Below, in pieces: positions 47,967-57,818 of a stretch of 64,000 nucleotides of DNA. The notes below the pieces were generated by a model. That model searched no databases. It was not told the DNA's origin and saw only the letters and a list, made by a program, of their open reading frames with translations. The translations under genes and the position numbers were made by a program. Each line of letters starts with the position of its first letter. Positions within the stretch are counted from its first letter, which is position 1. This DNA comes from Clostridia bacterium (lineage in GTDB: Bacteria; Bacillota; Clostridia; UMGS1883; UMGS1540): positions 60,908 to 124,907 of the forward strand of contig JAFSAU010000038.1 of NCBI GenBank assembly GCA_017442155.1. Reading direction: 5' to 3'.

Positions 47967-48683
47967 ATGAAAATAGCGATATGTGACGACAACAAAGTGA
48001 TTTTAGACGGGCTTACGGCCGGTATCCGGGACCTGGACCCGGAGAAGAACGAAATCCAATGCTTTTCGAGCGGGGATATGCTGCTTCGAGCCTATAAAGC
48101 CGGAAAGGTCGGGTTTGACGTGATTTTTCTGGATATCGAAATGGAAGGCATGGACGGCATAGAAACCGCAAATGCAATCCGAAGCCTGGACAGACATGTG
48201 CTGATTGTTTTTGTAACAAGCCACGAGCGACATGCGCGTAGATGCTTTGAATGCAGACCGTTCCGATTTTTGCTAAAGCCGGTTTCGGAGGCAGATTTGC
48301 AGAAGGTGTACGGAGAAATCAGCCGCTGCCTTGCGGAGGAACGAAAAACCTTTGTATTCACGGAGAATAAGCAGCACATCCGGCTTTTCTGCGAGGATAT
48401 TCTTTTCTTTGAAAGCCGGGGACACTGGATTGTTTTACATAAAAAAGACGGTCAGACCCATAAAATTCAGAAAAATATGAAGGAACTGATGGAAAGCGTG
48501 GATAAAAGCCACTTTTGCCGTGTACACCGGGCTTTTGTGGTCAATCTAAATGCAGTGTATACGGTTGGAAACACAGAGCTTTCGTTGCATCAATCCGAAA
48601 AAACGATACCACTTGGCCGGACATATAAAAAAGAGTTTATGGACTTTTTCACGGCATTTAAAGAAAGGAAGTATTTATTATGA
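47967..48683 (+). CDS. LytTR-family response regulator
   Basis: 238 aa. Receiver domain (1-125): acidic pocket CDDN (7-10), phospho-Asp in VIFLDIEMEGMDG (about 57) and Lys in FRFLLKPVSEADL (about 105). LytTR DNA-binding domain (135-238) with ILFFESRGHWIVLHK and FCRVHRAFVVNLNAV. Start ATG at 47967 after AAGGAGGG. Overlaps the kinase gene by 4 bp. AgrA-like regulators often control exoproteins or bacteriocins; here the downstream SLH genes are candidate targets. Confidence 0.93.
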   Translation: MKIAICDDNKVILDGLTAGIRDLDPEKNEIQCFSSGDMLLRAYKAGKVGFDVIFLDIEMEGMDGIETANAIRSLDRHVLIVFVTSHERHARRCFECRPFRFLLKPVSEADLQKVYGEISRCLAEERKTFVFTENKQHIRLFCEDILFFESRGHWIVLHKKDGQTHKIQKNMKELMESVDKSHFCRVHRAFVVNLNAVYTVGNTELSLHQSEKTIPLGRTYKKEFMDFFTAFKERKYLL

Positions 48684-49972
48684 CAATGGGAACAATCGTC
48701 AATCTTTTAAGCGGAGTTGTGGAAGCCATTATTACGCTTATGCTTATAAAGGTGTATACAGAAAAGCCACGGCCGTTTTACGCCTATGTGCTGGGGGCGC
48801 TGGTGCTGGCCGGGATTACGATGTTGAGCAATTATTTTTTCAACATCGGATATTTGAATTTATTTATTTTGATTTTGATGGTTTTCAGCGTGTCGGCTGT
48901 TTTTACGAAAAGTGTCAAACAAGGAATACAAATCGGGGCCATTACGATGGCGGTTTTTCTTACAACGGAATTTGTTGTGCTATCCCTGATGTCTCTCCTG
49001 ACGGGCATAACCGTGGAAGATGCGACAAACATAGAAAACGCTCGCATTACGGGAACGATTCTTTCTAAGCTTTTGGCGTATGTGATAATGAAGGTGATTT
49101 GTACAAGGCACAGATCCAGCCGGGACGTGGCGTTGAAGGCATCCTATTGGATATTATTTTTTGTTATTTTTATGATTTCTACCATGTCCATTTATGTGCT
49201 GTATATTCTGCAGTATTACAGTGTCGCACCGAAGTTCTATAATACCTTGGCGAACTGGTGCTCCTTAGGGCTTTCCTTCGCAACGTTTTTCTACCTGTAC
49301 TTGTACGAAAAAATTGTACGGCAGGCTGCAGAGGAGAAAAAGCAGGAGATATTGCGGCAGCAGGTACGTGCACAGGCAAAGCATATGGACGAAATACTGA
49401 TGGCGCAGACCGAAGTGAAAAAATTACGGCACGACTTGAAAAATCACAATATATCCATTAAAGCGTATCTGGAGCAGAATGACTGTGCGGGAGCACTCGC
49501 ATACCTTGAAGGAATACAGGAAAATTCAGCTTTTCATGAAAAATTTTTTGACACAGGAAATATAACGCTGGATGCCATACTGAATACCAAAAGGCAGATT
49601 GCACAAAGCAGAGGAATAGATCTTTCAGTTTTGCTGCAAATTCCGGAAAATCTATTTTTGGATCCGATTGATATCTGCGTTTTATTCGGAAATGCGCTGG
49701 ATAATGCAATTGAGGCCTGCGAGCGGATGCAAAGCGGGCATAAGTGGGTGAAGTTGTCGGCAACCTATGAAAAAGGTACGCTGTACTGTAAAATCAGTAA
49801 CTCTGCGGAGAAGACAGAGGGCGGTTTTTTGCAGACGGCGAAGAAAGGAAACGGGAAACACGGATTTGGTATCGGCAATATGGAAGCCACGCTTGTAAAA
49901 TATGACAGCGTACATACCTTTGAACAAACGGATGAAGAGTTTTCATTTTTTTTCCAAATTACGGAGAGATGA
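48680..49972 (+). CDS. AgrC-like GHKL sensor histidine kinase
   Basis: 430 aa. Six or seven membrane segments in the first 210 residues, a coiled-coil (about 215-245), the phosphate-accepting His in LRHDLKNHN (about 255), and a HATPase_c domain with LFGNALDNAIEAC (about 335) and HGFGIGNMEATLVKY (about 393). Pairs with the LytTR regulator as in peptide-sensing Agr systems. No agrB or agrD gene is present nearby, so the signal is unknown. Confidence 0.9.
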   Translation: MTMGTIVNLLSGVVEAIITLMLIKVYTEKPRPFYAYVLGALVLAGITMLSNYFFNIGYLNLFILILMVFSVSAVFTKSVKQGIQIGAITMAVFLTTEFVVLSLMSLLTGITVEDATNIENARITGTILSKLLAYVIMKVICTRHRSSRDVALKASYWILFFVIFMISTMSIYVLYILQYYSVAPKFYNTLANWCSLGLSFATFFYLYLYEKIVRQAAEEKKQEILRQQVRAQAKHMDEILMAQTEVKKLRHDLKNHNISIKAYLEQNDCAGALAYLEGIQENSAFHEKFFDTGNITLDAILNTKRQIAQSRGIDLSVLLQIPENLFLDPIDICVLFGNALDNAIEACERMQSGHKWVKLSATYEKGTLYCKISNSAEKTEGGFLQTAKKGNGKHGFGIGNMEATLVKYDSVHTFEQTDEEFSFFFQITER

Positions 49973-49993
49973 AAGAAACCGCGATTTTTCAAG

Positions 49994-50032
49994 AGCTCGG
50001 AGGCACTTTTTGGATGCTTTCCGGGCTTTTTT
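49994..50032 (+). terminator. Terminator after AgrC-like gene
   Basis: AGCTCGGAGGCA pairs with TGCTTTCCGGGCT, followed by TTTTTT. Confidence 0.75.
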
Positions 50033-50135
50033 GTTTGCATTTTGTGCTGTGCAGAACGTCGTTTGTGCATATGCACCCATAAAAGGAGCGATTTATGCTA
50101 TACTGTACATACAAAAAGAAAGGAGCGATAAAACA

Positions 50136-51161
50136 ATGAAAAACAAATGTAAAAAATGGTTGGCACTGGGGGTGAGTCTGGCAATGCTATTGCCGGCCGT
50201 CGTATCTGCGAAAGGAAAGACAACTTCCGCAGAATATTATGACGATGCGGATTATTTATTGATTGACATGCAGAGCACTGCGGTAACAAGGGACATTGAA
50301 AAAAACGAAATTATCTTCCAAAACAGCGATACAGAAGATACGAGCATTTACATCATAGACGAGAAAACACTTCTGCCTGAAGATGCGGCCACAGCATCGG
50401 TGTACATCGAAGGGTTTGTATCGGGGAGCTACCCCTGGATTCAATTTTTTGTGCCGATAAGCAAATATTATGAATATAGTAAAAAACAAAATGAGGAAAT
50501 CCGGATTCCGGCAATATTTGTTTTTTCCGCAGAAATATATAAATACGGCGGTGATGACAGAGACCCGATAGAAGAGGAATTCAGCTTCCTTGAGATTTTC
50601 GGTATCATAGAAGGAAACGAATCCGGCAAGGTAAATCTGGATATTCCGGTCAGCCGGGCGGATATGGCGCAGATTGTTCTTAATATGCTGAATCTGAAAA
50701 ATACACCGGCCTTCGGTATGCAGCCGGGGGAAACCTTTACAGATGTACCAGAGGAGCATCCGGCCTTTAACGCCGCGCATCTGGCCATGCAGATGGGGCA
50801 CGTTTCGGGCTACGGGGATGGTACCTTCCGGCCGGAAGTGCATATAACAAATGAACAGGCCGTAAAGATGCTGGTTTCCATGCTGGGTTATGCACCGCGG
50901 GCAGGGGAACGGGGCGGCTATCCGGACGGGTACTGGAGCGTGGCGGAGGAAATCGGTCTTCTGGAGAATACAACGCTGGAAAGAACGGCAGAGGCCACCC
51001 AGGGACAGATTGCGCGGCTTCTGATGAACGCTGTGTACCTGCCGGTGATGGAACAGACGGTCTACAGTAATAACCCCGTCTATACCGTGATGGACGGCGT
51101 GGACGGAGCGCTTATGCGGTTTTTTGATAAATATCTGAGTCAGCCGCATCTGGAACGATAA
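50136..51161 (+). CDS. Secreted SLH-domain protein
   Basis: 341 aa with signal peptide (KKWLALGVSLAMLLPAVVSA). The C-terminal two thirds contain SLH-like repeats: FSFLEIFGIIEGNESGKVNL then VSRADMAQIVLNMLNL (about 147-190), HPAFNAAHLAMQMGHVSGYG then DGTFRPEVHITNEQAVKMLV (about 205-250) and a degenerate third (GYWSVAEEIGLLE). These would anchor it to the pyruvylated wall polymer. Start ATG follows AAAGGAG. Followed 33 bp later by a second SLH protein. Confidence 0.85.
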   Translation: MKNKCKKWLALGVSLAMLLPAVVSAKGKTTSAEYYDDADYLLIDMQSTAVTRDIEKNEIIFQNSDTEDTSIYIIDEKTLLPEDAATASVYIEGFVSGSYPWIQFFVPISKYYEYSKKQNEEIRIPAIFVFSAEIYKYGGDDRDPIEEEFSFLEIFGIIEGNESGKVNLDIPVSRADMAQIVLNMLNLKNTPAFGMQPGETFTDVPEEHPAFNAAHLAMQMGHVSGYGDGTFRPEVHITNEQAVKMLVSMLGYAPRAGERGGYPDGYWSVAEEIGLLENTTLERTAEATQGQIARLLMNAVYLPVMEQTVYSNNPVYTVMDGVDGALMRFFDKYLSQPHLER

Positions 51162-51194
51162 TATTACAGTTCGGATAAAGAAAGGAGAGCGCAA

Positions 51195-52493
51195 ATGAAC
51201 AAGAGAAAACCCCTGTTTTTATGTGTTGCGGTGCTGTTGGTTACAGTACTTTTGTTCAGCCAGGCGGCACAGGCGTTATCGGTTTCGATGACGGAGGAAG
51301 AAAAGCAGATGTTTGCGACAAGAGCGGAATTCAGCCATGCACTGGCAGAGCTTTTGCGGGAAAAGGGCGTATGGGGAACGGAAAAGGAAAGCGACGGGTT
51401 TTCGGATATTTCGCCGGAGCAAGCATACTATGCTGATATTTTACTGCTGGAAGAAATTGGCGTTGTAAACGGAGACGGAAACGGGAAATTCCGCCCGAAT
51501 GACCTTATTACGTATCAGGAAGCAGTTGCAATGCTGGGAAGAAGCTTTCGCGGAGATGAATGGATTGTCCGGAATTTTGGTCCCTATCCAAACGGCTATA
51601 CGATTTTTGCCATGCAGGAGGGTCTCACACAGGGAGTTGCCATGCAAATGAATATGCCTGTTATGCGCGGGAACATGGAGGCACTTCTGAAAAATACGGG
51701 GGAGAAAATCAAGGTTTACTCGGATTTAGTGCAAAAGCTGGGCTGTGATGACTATACGGGACAGCTATACATAGACTATTACCCGAAGCACTGGCAGGGG
51801 TATTCCCAAAAGCCCATCGATTCATCGACGGGATATTTTCACATTGTGCCGGAAAAAGTGCTGTATTCCTACGACAACGAAACCTGGCATGTGGCCTACG
51901 AGGCGATAGACGGGAAAACGGTTTTCTACGGCTTGCCGGAATATGTGGAAGCGGCCCGGTACAACTGGGCATACAAGGCCTTTGAGAGCGTACCGTACCA
52001 CCCGGAAGCAATGTACCATTCCTATGATTACAAAACCTGGTATCCGGGGCCGGCAACCCAGAGGAAATACGAAGACCTTGCGGTTACGGAGGAAAGCTTT
52101 CCTTTTGGCATACAAGGGACAAGCCTTTTTACGGATACTGCATCGGGGCTGTATTTTTCGTTTCTCCCATATGAGGCGGCGTATTATATGTCCAAAACCT
52201 ACGGGATAGAAATGGTCGAGACGAAAAGCAATATAATCTGGGCTTCAAAGGATCAGGTGAACTGGATTGGAATCACGCTTCCGGAAGAAGTGTATTACTA
52301 TAAAAGTTTTACGGTTAGAAGCGATATACAAGGGATTCGGCTTGACTGTGCGGTGGATTTCACGGAGGACGAACGACAATATCTGGATGCGGTAGAAAAG
52401 CAGGCAGAGGAAGCAGGCGGTGGATATGATCGGCCGCAATATAAATATGAAAACTACATAATTCCCTTTGACGACATTCTGAAACTACTGTAA
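51195..52493 (+). CDS. Secreted SLH-like protein, duplicate A
   Basis: 432 aa with signal peptide (LFLCVAVLLVTVLLFSQAAQA). SLH-like repeats at about 35-185 include FATRAEFSHALAELL, YYADILLLEEIGVVNGDGNG and KFRPNDLITYQEAVAMLGRS. The rest (about 190-432) is rich in Tyr and Trp with repeated forms such as KVLYSYDNETWHV, MYHSYDYKTWYPG and WASKDQVNWIGITLPEE; no domain recognised. It is a paralogue of the gene at 54305. Likely surface-attached, function unknown. Confidence 0.8.
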   Translation: MNKRKPLFLCVAVLLVTVLLFSQAAQALSVSMTEEEKQMFATRAEFSHALAELLREKGVWGTEKESDGFSDISPEQAYYADILLLEEIGVVNGDGNGKFRPNDLITYQEAVAMLGRSFRGDEWIVRNFGPYPNGYTIFAMQEGLTQGVAMQMNMPVMRGNMEALLKNTGEKIKVYSDLVQKLGCDDYTGQLYIDYYPKHWQGYSQKPIDSSTGYFHIVPEKVLYSYDNETWHVAYEAIDGKTVFYGLPEYVEAARYNWAYKAFESVPYHPEAMYHSYDYKTWYPGPATQRKYEDLAVTEESFPFGIQGTSLFTDTASGLYFSFLPYEAAYYMSKTYGIEMVETKSNIIWASKDQVNWIGITLPEEVYYYKSFTVRSDIQGIRLDCAVDFTEDERQYLDAVEKQAEEAGGGYDRPQYKYENYIIPFDDILKLL

Positions 52494-52521
52494 TAAAAAA
52501 GCAGAGGTCTGCCGCAGGAAA

Positions 52522-52545
52522 GGGCGGGGAAACCCGCCCGTTTTT
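52522..52545 (+). terminator. Terminator after duplicate A
   Basis: GGGCGGG (52522-52528) pairs with CCCGCCC (52533-52539), then GTTTTT. Confidence 0.85.
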
Positions 52546-52557
52546 AACAGAAAGCAA

Positions 52558-52586
52558 TTGCAAAGCGACAAATTTTATGATATAAT
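52558..52586 (+). promoter_or_regulatory. Promoter of LRR/copper-amine-oxidase-N protein gene
   Basis: TTGCAA (52558-52563), 17-bp spacer, TATAAT (52581-52586). Confidence 0.75.
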
Positions 52587-52607
52587 AAACTAAAAAGGGG
52601 GAAGAAA

Positions 52608-54239
52608 ATGAAAAAGACTTTTTCGTGCCTGGTTGTGGTATTATCAATATTTTTACCCATGATAGCAAAAGCAGCCAACGATGCTGAAAGCTGGGACTTT
52701 CAGTATGAATACGAAAAAAATCAGTATATTTATATTCATGCAGAAGAAACAAAACGAGAAAACGGCTTCACTTATTATGTGTTAGACGAGGAAAAGAAGA
52801 CAGCATGTTTGGTTCAGGTGGATGAAACCGCTGTAACAGACGAAGGAACACTGGTGATCCCCGGAGAAATTGCCGGGTATACCATTGAGGGGCTTTGTAA
52901 CTGTGTCATTTATGAAAAAGCAAAAACGATTGATTTATCTTTCACGTCCATAAAACGGTTGCCAACATTTTGCTTTAATGGTGACATGTTCCTGGAAAAA
53001 TGTATTTTGCCGTCAACGATTAAGGAACTGGGCCATGCCAGCCTTTCAGCAACCTCTATAAAAGAAATTGAACTTCCGGAGGGGCTTGAGCGTATTGATG
53101 ACTGTGCACTCGCTTCTACTCCTATCAGGGAAATCACGTTTCCGTCAACCCTTCGTGAAATAGGATATCATGCCTTTGGTTACTGCCATTTCCTCGAAAA
53201 AATTGTTTTTTTACCGGGAGAACTACAGCGGATAGAAGCGGTCGCGCCCGTCTCGGGCGACTATTCGTTTTGGACGAGAAGCTTAAAAGAACTAACACTT
53301 CCGGCAAATATTACGTATATAGGAGATGAAGAATTCCAGGATTTTGTTGTATATAAAGGACTTTATGAGGTTTTGGGCTATCCTGAAGGGCTGGTTGTTT
53401 ATGGAGAACCTGGCTCGTATGCAGAAAGCTGGGCGAACGAAAAAGGACTGCTTTTTTCGACAAAAACAAAGGTCATGCTGGAAGGACAGGAGATTGTTTT
53501 TGCAGACCAGCAGCCGATTATCAAAGCAGGACGAACGCTGGTACCTGCCCGGTCTGTTTTTGAAGATATGGGTGCTGTAGTTTCCTGGGATGGGGAGACG
53601 CAGACGGTGACGGTGGAAAAGGATGAAATAAGTGTACAGATTCCTATCGGGAGCAATGTTCTTCTGAAAAACGGCGAAGAGAAAAAACTTGAAGTACCGG
53701 CAGAAATTATAAACGGAAGAACAATGCTGCCCCTTCGGGCAATTTCGGAAGTGCTGAACTGTTATGTGGCGTGGGTACAAGTGCAAAATACTGTCCACAT
53801 TTACGGGAAGAGTGTATCAGAGAAACGAAATGAGATTCTGGCAGAGCGATTCCAGGAGAATAGGTATACGGTGCATGATGTGTATGAAACAGACTACGGT
53901 ACAGTGATACAATGTACCCTGCTGGGCGTACCGTACAGAACAGGATATGAAATTTTCCTTTTGGATGCAGAAGGAAACTATACACGGCTCGATAGTGCCG
54001 TCCTGAAAGATGGGATGAATATACATCCGCGGGCGGAGTATATCGCTATTTGGGAAGACGGTAAAACAATGACCTATTCTGTCACGTGTAAAGACAGAGC
54101 GGTGAAAAGAACAATAGATCCGGAAACGAGAAAAGAAACAATTGAAATTGTGTACTATGAACCGGGCGTCTACTATTACAGTGTCAATCTGGAAACTGGC
54201 GAAAATACACTGACGGATTTTATACCAAAAGAAGGATGA
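52608..54239 (+). CDS. Secreted LRR (BspA-type) and copper-amine-oxidase-N domain protein
   Basis: 543 aa with signal peptide (TFSCLVVVLSIFLPMIAKAA). A BspA-like LRR_5 block spans about 90-270 (IKELGHASLSATSIKEIELP, LREIGYHAFGYCHFLEKIVF, LPANITYIGDEEF). A copper amine oxidase N-terminal domain follows at about 285-400 (VMLEGQEIVFADQQP, GRTLVPARSVFEDMGAVVSW, GRTMLPLRAISEVLNCYVAW). In Firmicutes this domain occurs in wall-binding exoproteins without oxidase activity. It lies between the two duplicate SLH genes. Confidence 0.85.
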   Translation: MKKTFSCLVVVLSIFLPMIAKAANDAESWDFQYEYEKNQYIYIHAEETKRENGFTYYVLDEEKKTACLVQVDETAVTDEGTLVIPGEIAGYTIEGLCNCVIYEKAKTIDLSFTSIKRLPTFCFNGDMFLEKCILPSTIKELGHASLSATSIKEIELPEGLERIDDCALASTPIREITFPSTLREIGYHAFGYCHFLEKIVFLPGELQRIEAVAPVSGDYSFWTRSLKELTLPANITYIGDEEFQDFVVYKGLYEVLGYPEGLVVYGEPGSYAESWANEKGLLFSTKTKVMLEGQEIVFADQQPIIKAGRTLVPARSVFEDMGAVVSWDGETQTVTVEKDEISVQIPIGSNVLLKNGEEKKLEVPAEIINGRTMLPLRAISEVLNCYVAWVQVQNTVHIYGKSVSEKRNEILAERFQENRYTVHDVYETDYGTVIQCTLLGVPYRTGYEIFLLDAEGNYTRLDSAVLKDGMNIHPRAEYIAIWEDGKTMTYSVTCKDRAVKRTIDPETRKETIEIVYYEPGVYYYSVNLETGENTLTDFIPKEG

Positions 54240-54304
54240 TGGACTGCTTGTTTTTGGGAAGTGTTTGCAGTGATTCTTGATATGAATAAGGAGGTCATAC
54301 TAAA

Positions 54305-55609
54305 ATGAAAAAGCGAAAAATTTTGTTATCACTCAGTACAATCCTTTTGAGCACAGTGCTTATGCTGGGTCAGGCGGCACAGGCGTTATCGGTTTCGATG
54401 ACGGAGGAAGAAAAGCAGATGTTTGCGACAAGAGCGGAATTCAGCCATGCACTGGCAGAGCTTTTGCGGGATAAGGGCGTATGGGGAACGGAAAAGGAAA
54501 GCGACGGCTTTTCGGATATTTCGCCGGAGCAAGCATACTATGCTGATATTTTACTGCTGGAGGAAATTGGCGTTGTAAACGGAGACGGAAACGGGAATTT
54601 CCGTCCGGATGACCTTATTACGTATCAGGAAGCAGTTGCAATGCTGGGAAGAAGCTTTCGCGGAGATGAATGGATTGTCCGAAACTTTGGTGCCTATCCG
54701 GACGGGTATACGATTTTTGCCATGCAGGAGGGTCTCACACAGGGGGTTGCCATGCAAATGAATATGCCCGTTATGCGCGGGAACATGGAGGCACTTCTGA
54801 GAAATACGGGGGAGAAAATTAAGGTTTACCCGGATTTAGTGCAAAAGCTGGGCTGTGATACATATACGGGGCATGTATATATTGATTATTATCCGAAGCA
54901 TTGGCAGGGGTATTCCAAAAAGCCCATCGATTCATCGACGGGATATTTTCACATTGTGCCGGAAAAAGTGCTGTATTCCTACGACAACGAAACCTGGCAT
55001 GTGCTGAGTGAGACCATAGACGGGAAAACGGTTTGCTATGGTTTGCCCGACTACATTGAAGCCGCCCGGTTTGACTGGGCGTATGAGGTTTTCCAGAGCG
55101 TGCCGATACCGTATGATCCGGAAAAACTGTATTATTCTTATGATTTTAAAACGTGGCATAAAGGAAGCCTGCCGACGGGAAAGGTAAAAACCCCGGTGCT
55201 TTTGGAGCAAAGCTTTCCTTTCGGCATAGAGGGAGCCGCACTTTTCGAGGATGAAGAGACGGGACTGTATTTTTCTTTTCGTCCGTACGAGAAAGAATAT
55301 TATATATCAAAGACATACGGCGTAGAACTGGTGGAATCAAAGAGTAATGTTGTCTGGGCTTCCAAGGATCAGGTGAACTGGGTCGGAATCCGTATTCCGG
55401 AAGAAGCGCATTATTATAAAATATTTTCGGTCAGAAGCAATATTCAGGCTCTGTTTCTGAGCTGTGCCGTGGATTTTACAGAGGAGGAACAGCAATATTT
55501 AGATGGCCTGGAGAAAGAGGCGGCAGAGAAGAAGCTCGGATATGACCGCCCGCAGTATAAATATGAAAAATACATAATTCCCTTTGACGACATTCTGAAG
55601 CTGCTGTAA
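54305..55609 (+). CDS. Secreted SLH-like protein, duplicate B
   Basis: 434 aa with signal peptide (ILLSLSTILLSTVLMLGQAAQA). Nearly identical to duplicate A from residue 25 to about 232, then clearly more divergent (for example IPYDPEKLYYSYDFKTWHKG), and again identical at the end (YIIPFDDILKLL). DNA 54371-54994 matches 51261-51884 at most positions. The pattern points to a recent duplication or gene conversion with a diversifying C-terminal region. Confidence 0.8.
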   Translation: MKKRKILLSLSTILLSTVLMLGQAAQALSVSMTEEEKQMFATRAEFSHALAELLRDKGVWGTEKESDGFSDISPEQAYYADILLLEEIGVVNGDGNGNFRPDDLITYQEAVAMLGRSFRGDEWIVRNFGAYPDGYTIFAMQEGLTQGVAMQMNMPVMRGNMEALLRNTGEKIKVYPDLVQKLGCDTYTGHVYIDYYPKHWQGYSKKPIDSSTGYFHIVPEKVLYSYDNETWHVLSETIDGKTVCYGLPDYIEAARFDWAYEVFQSVPIPYDPEKLYYSYDFKTWHKGSLPTGKVKTPVLLEQSFPFGIEGAALFEDEETGLYFSFRPYEKEYYISKTYGVELVESKSNVVWASKDQVNWVGIRIPEEAHYYKIFSVRSNIQALFLSCAVDFTEEEQQYLDGLEKEAAEKKLGYDRPQYKYEKYIIPFDDILKLL

Positions 55610-55623
55610 TAAAAAGCAGAGGT

Positions 55624-55670
55624 CTGCCGCAGGCTGATTTTCAAAAGTTGTGCCTGTGGCAGTCTTTTTT
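55624..55670 (+). terminator. Terminator after duplicate B
   Basis: CTGCCGCAGGC (55624-55634) pairs with GCCTGTGGCAG (55652-55662), followed by TCTTTTTTT. Confidence 0.85.
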
Positions 55671-55701
55671 TATGGTTTAAAATAAATTAACAATATAAAA
55701 C

Positions 55702-55730
55702 TGGACAAACTGCGGAAAGTATGGTAAAAT
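55702..55730 (+). promoter_or_regulatory. Promoter of cell-wall polysaccharide operon
   Basis: TGGACA (55702-55707), 17-bp spacer, TAAAAT (55725-55730). Confidence 0.7.
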
Positions 55731-55758
55731 AGTAGAAAGCTTGGAAGGAGCTGGGAAA

Positions 55759-56307
55759 GTGGGAAGAACAATCGGAGAATACAGAGACATTGCGGCAAAG
55801 CTTCTGCGAGGGATTTTGCGGCGCGGGCGGTTTGCGTCCTGCGGGAAAACCCTGCGCATGGGAAGCGGCGTTGTTATACTGAAAAAGAACGGTGAAATCC
55901 GTCTGGGGGACCGGGTGGTATTGCACAAAAACTGCAAACTCAGTGCCTGGGGGACAGACGGTCCGGCGAAAATTACCGTCGGCAACCGTACCTATATCGG
56001 CGACAGAACGGAAATTCATGCCGGACAAAGCGTGACCATTGGCGACGGATGCGACATTTCCTGGGACTGCTGTATTATGGACCGGGACTATCATAAGCTC
56101 GGCACCGAACGTGAGGTATTCCGGCCGGTGACTATCGGAAACCACGTCTGGATTGGATGTAAGGCCACCATTCTGAAAGGCGTTACGGTGGGTGACGGTG
56201 CGGTGATTGCCGCCGGAAGCGTGGTAACCCGTGACGTGCCGCCCCGCACGCTGGTGGGCGGAAATCCGGCCCGCGTACTTAAAGAAGAGGTGGAATGGAA
56301 GGAATGA
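55759..56307 (+). CDS. Hexapeptide-repeat acyltransferase (first)
   Basis: 182 aa. Left-handed beta-helix repeats run from about 40 to 170 ([71 protein letters not shown]), with the active-site region DRDYHKLG about 107. GTG start at 55759, 8 bp after GGAAGGAG. O-acetylates a sugar of the wall polymer or a precursor. Overlaps the next gene by 13 bp. First of seven polysaccharide genes. Confidence 0.88.
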   Translation: MGRTIGEYRDIAAKLLRGILRRGRFASCGKTLRMGSGVVILKKNGEIRLGDRVVLHKNCKLSAWGTDGPAKITVGNRTYIGDRTEIHAGQSVTIGDGCDISWDCCIMDRDYHKLGTEREVFRPVTIGNHVWIGCKATILKGVTVGDGAVIAAGSVVTRDVPPRTLVGGNPARVLKEEVEWKE

Positions 56308-57818
56308 AGAAAAAGAATCTGTTCGGCGCCATTGGGTACGTAACAGTCATTATGATTTTTTCGCGGCTTCTGGCCCTTGTCAGTACCCAGGTATATATGT
56401 CCTTTTACGGGGCATCGGACCTGTATCTGAATATTTATTCCTATGCCATCAGCATACCGAACATTATCTTCACCTGCTTCGGCACGGCACTCTCCACGGT
56501 GGTGATTCCCATTTATACCGGGTATATTGCCACAGAAAAACGGGAGAAGGCGAAGTCCTTTGCCGATACGCTCATTACCGTAACCACGGTGTTTACGGCA
56601 CTTCTGGTGCTGGTAGGAATAGCCCTTTCGCCCATTTTGCCCCGGTTCACTTCCCTCGGGGATTATGGCTTTGCCGTCAGGGCACTGATGATTATGATGC
56701 CGGCCATGCTGTTTTATGGCCTTAACTATATTTTCCAGGGAATGCTCCAGTCCCACGGCAAATACGGCTGGCCCGCTTTTGTCAGCGTGCCCAGCAGTCT
56801 GGTCGTGATTCTGTACGTTATATTTCTGGGCGATACCTATGGGGTTTCCGGTCTTCTGGTGGCCACACTCATCGGTCTCAGCCTGCAGGCATTTATCCTT
56901 GTGCCGCCCCTTGTGCGGACAGGCTATCGCTATAAGGCATCCTTTGACCTTAAAAACCCGGATATGCGGGTGGCACTCCGCATGACATTGCCGGTGCTTC
57001 TCGGTGTTTCGGCGTACCAGATGAATATGTTTTACAACACAACGATGATTGCGAATTTCCCCGGCATGGTCACCCTGCTGACCTTTGTGCAGAATATAAC
57101 GCTTTATCTCGTTTTGGCATTTGCCTATTCCATCACGGCGGTGATTTATCCGCGGCTGACAGCGTATGCCGCGGTGGACGATATGGATTCCTACAAGGAA
57201 ACACTGCGGAAAATTTTAAACAGTGTGATTCTTCTTTTGGTGCCGGTCACCTTTGGCTTTATTGCCGTCCGGCAGGAGCTTTTGCAGCTTATCAGCCAGT
57301 GGGGCAAGGTGACAAGCAGTGATATTGACGCGGCCGCCGGGCTTTTGTGCATGTATTCGATTGGTATTTTAGGTATCGGCATGAAGGAAATCCTGGATCG
57401 GGCCTTTTATGCACTGAAAAAGACGTTTCTGCCGGCTGTGAATGGCTTTGTTATTATGGCGGTAAATATTGTTCTCAGCCAGATTCTGATGCGGAAAATG
57501 GGTGCAAACGGTATTCCGCTGGCCTACTCCGTCGCATCCCTCACCGGCACGGCTGTGCTTCTCTTTGCCCTGCGCCGGAAAATCGGTCCTTACGGGAAGG
57601 GGATTGGGACAACCTTTATAAAAAGCATATTCGCGGCGGCCGTAATGTTCGTTTGTGTGCTGTTTTTAAACCGGGTGCTGGGGAATGCCCTGCCCGGCAA
57701 CACACTGCTGTTCCGGCTGGTGCGCCTTGGGGTGCCCTGTATGGCGGGCGTTCTCATTTACGGCATTCTGGCTCTCATTTTGGGTCTTTTGCCGAAACGC
57801 GGAGGTAAAACTGCATGA
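56295..57818 (+). CDS. MurJ/Wzx-type lipid-linked saccharide flippase
   Basis: 507 aa with about 14 membrane segments. MviN/MurJ-like hallmarks are [20 protein letters not shown] (about 143) and [20 protein letters not shown] (about 375). It flips lipid-linked saccharides across the membrane. Located inside a wall-polysaccharide operon, so it probably moves the repeat unit rather than lipid II, though MurJ function is possible. Start could also be the ATG at 56304. Confidence 0.88.
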   Translation: MEGMKKKNLFGAIGYVTVIMIFSRLLALVSTQVYMSFYGASDLYLNIYSYAISIPNIIFTCFGTALSTVVIPIYTGYIATEKREKAKSFADTLITVTTVFTALLVLVGIALSPILPRFTSLGDYGFAVRALMIMMPAMLFYGLNYIFQGMLQSHGKYGWPAFVSVPSSLVVILYVIFLGDTYGVSGLLVATLIGLSLQAFILVPPLVRTGYRYKASFDLKNPDMRVALRMTLPVLLGVSAYQMNMFYNTTMIANFPGMVTLLTFVQNITLYLVLAFAYSITAVIYPRLTAYAAVDDMDSYKETLRKILNSVILLLVPVTFGFIAVRQELLQLISQWGKVTSSDIDAAAGLLCMYSIGILGIGMKEILDRAFYALKKTFLPAVNGFVIMAVNIVLSQILMRKMGANGIPLAYSVASLTGTAVLLFALRRKIGPYGKGIGTTFIKSIFAAAVMFVCVLFLNRVLGNALPGNTLLFRLVRLGVPCMAGVLIYGILALILGLLPKRGGKTA

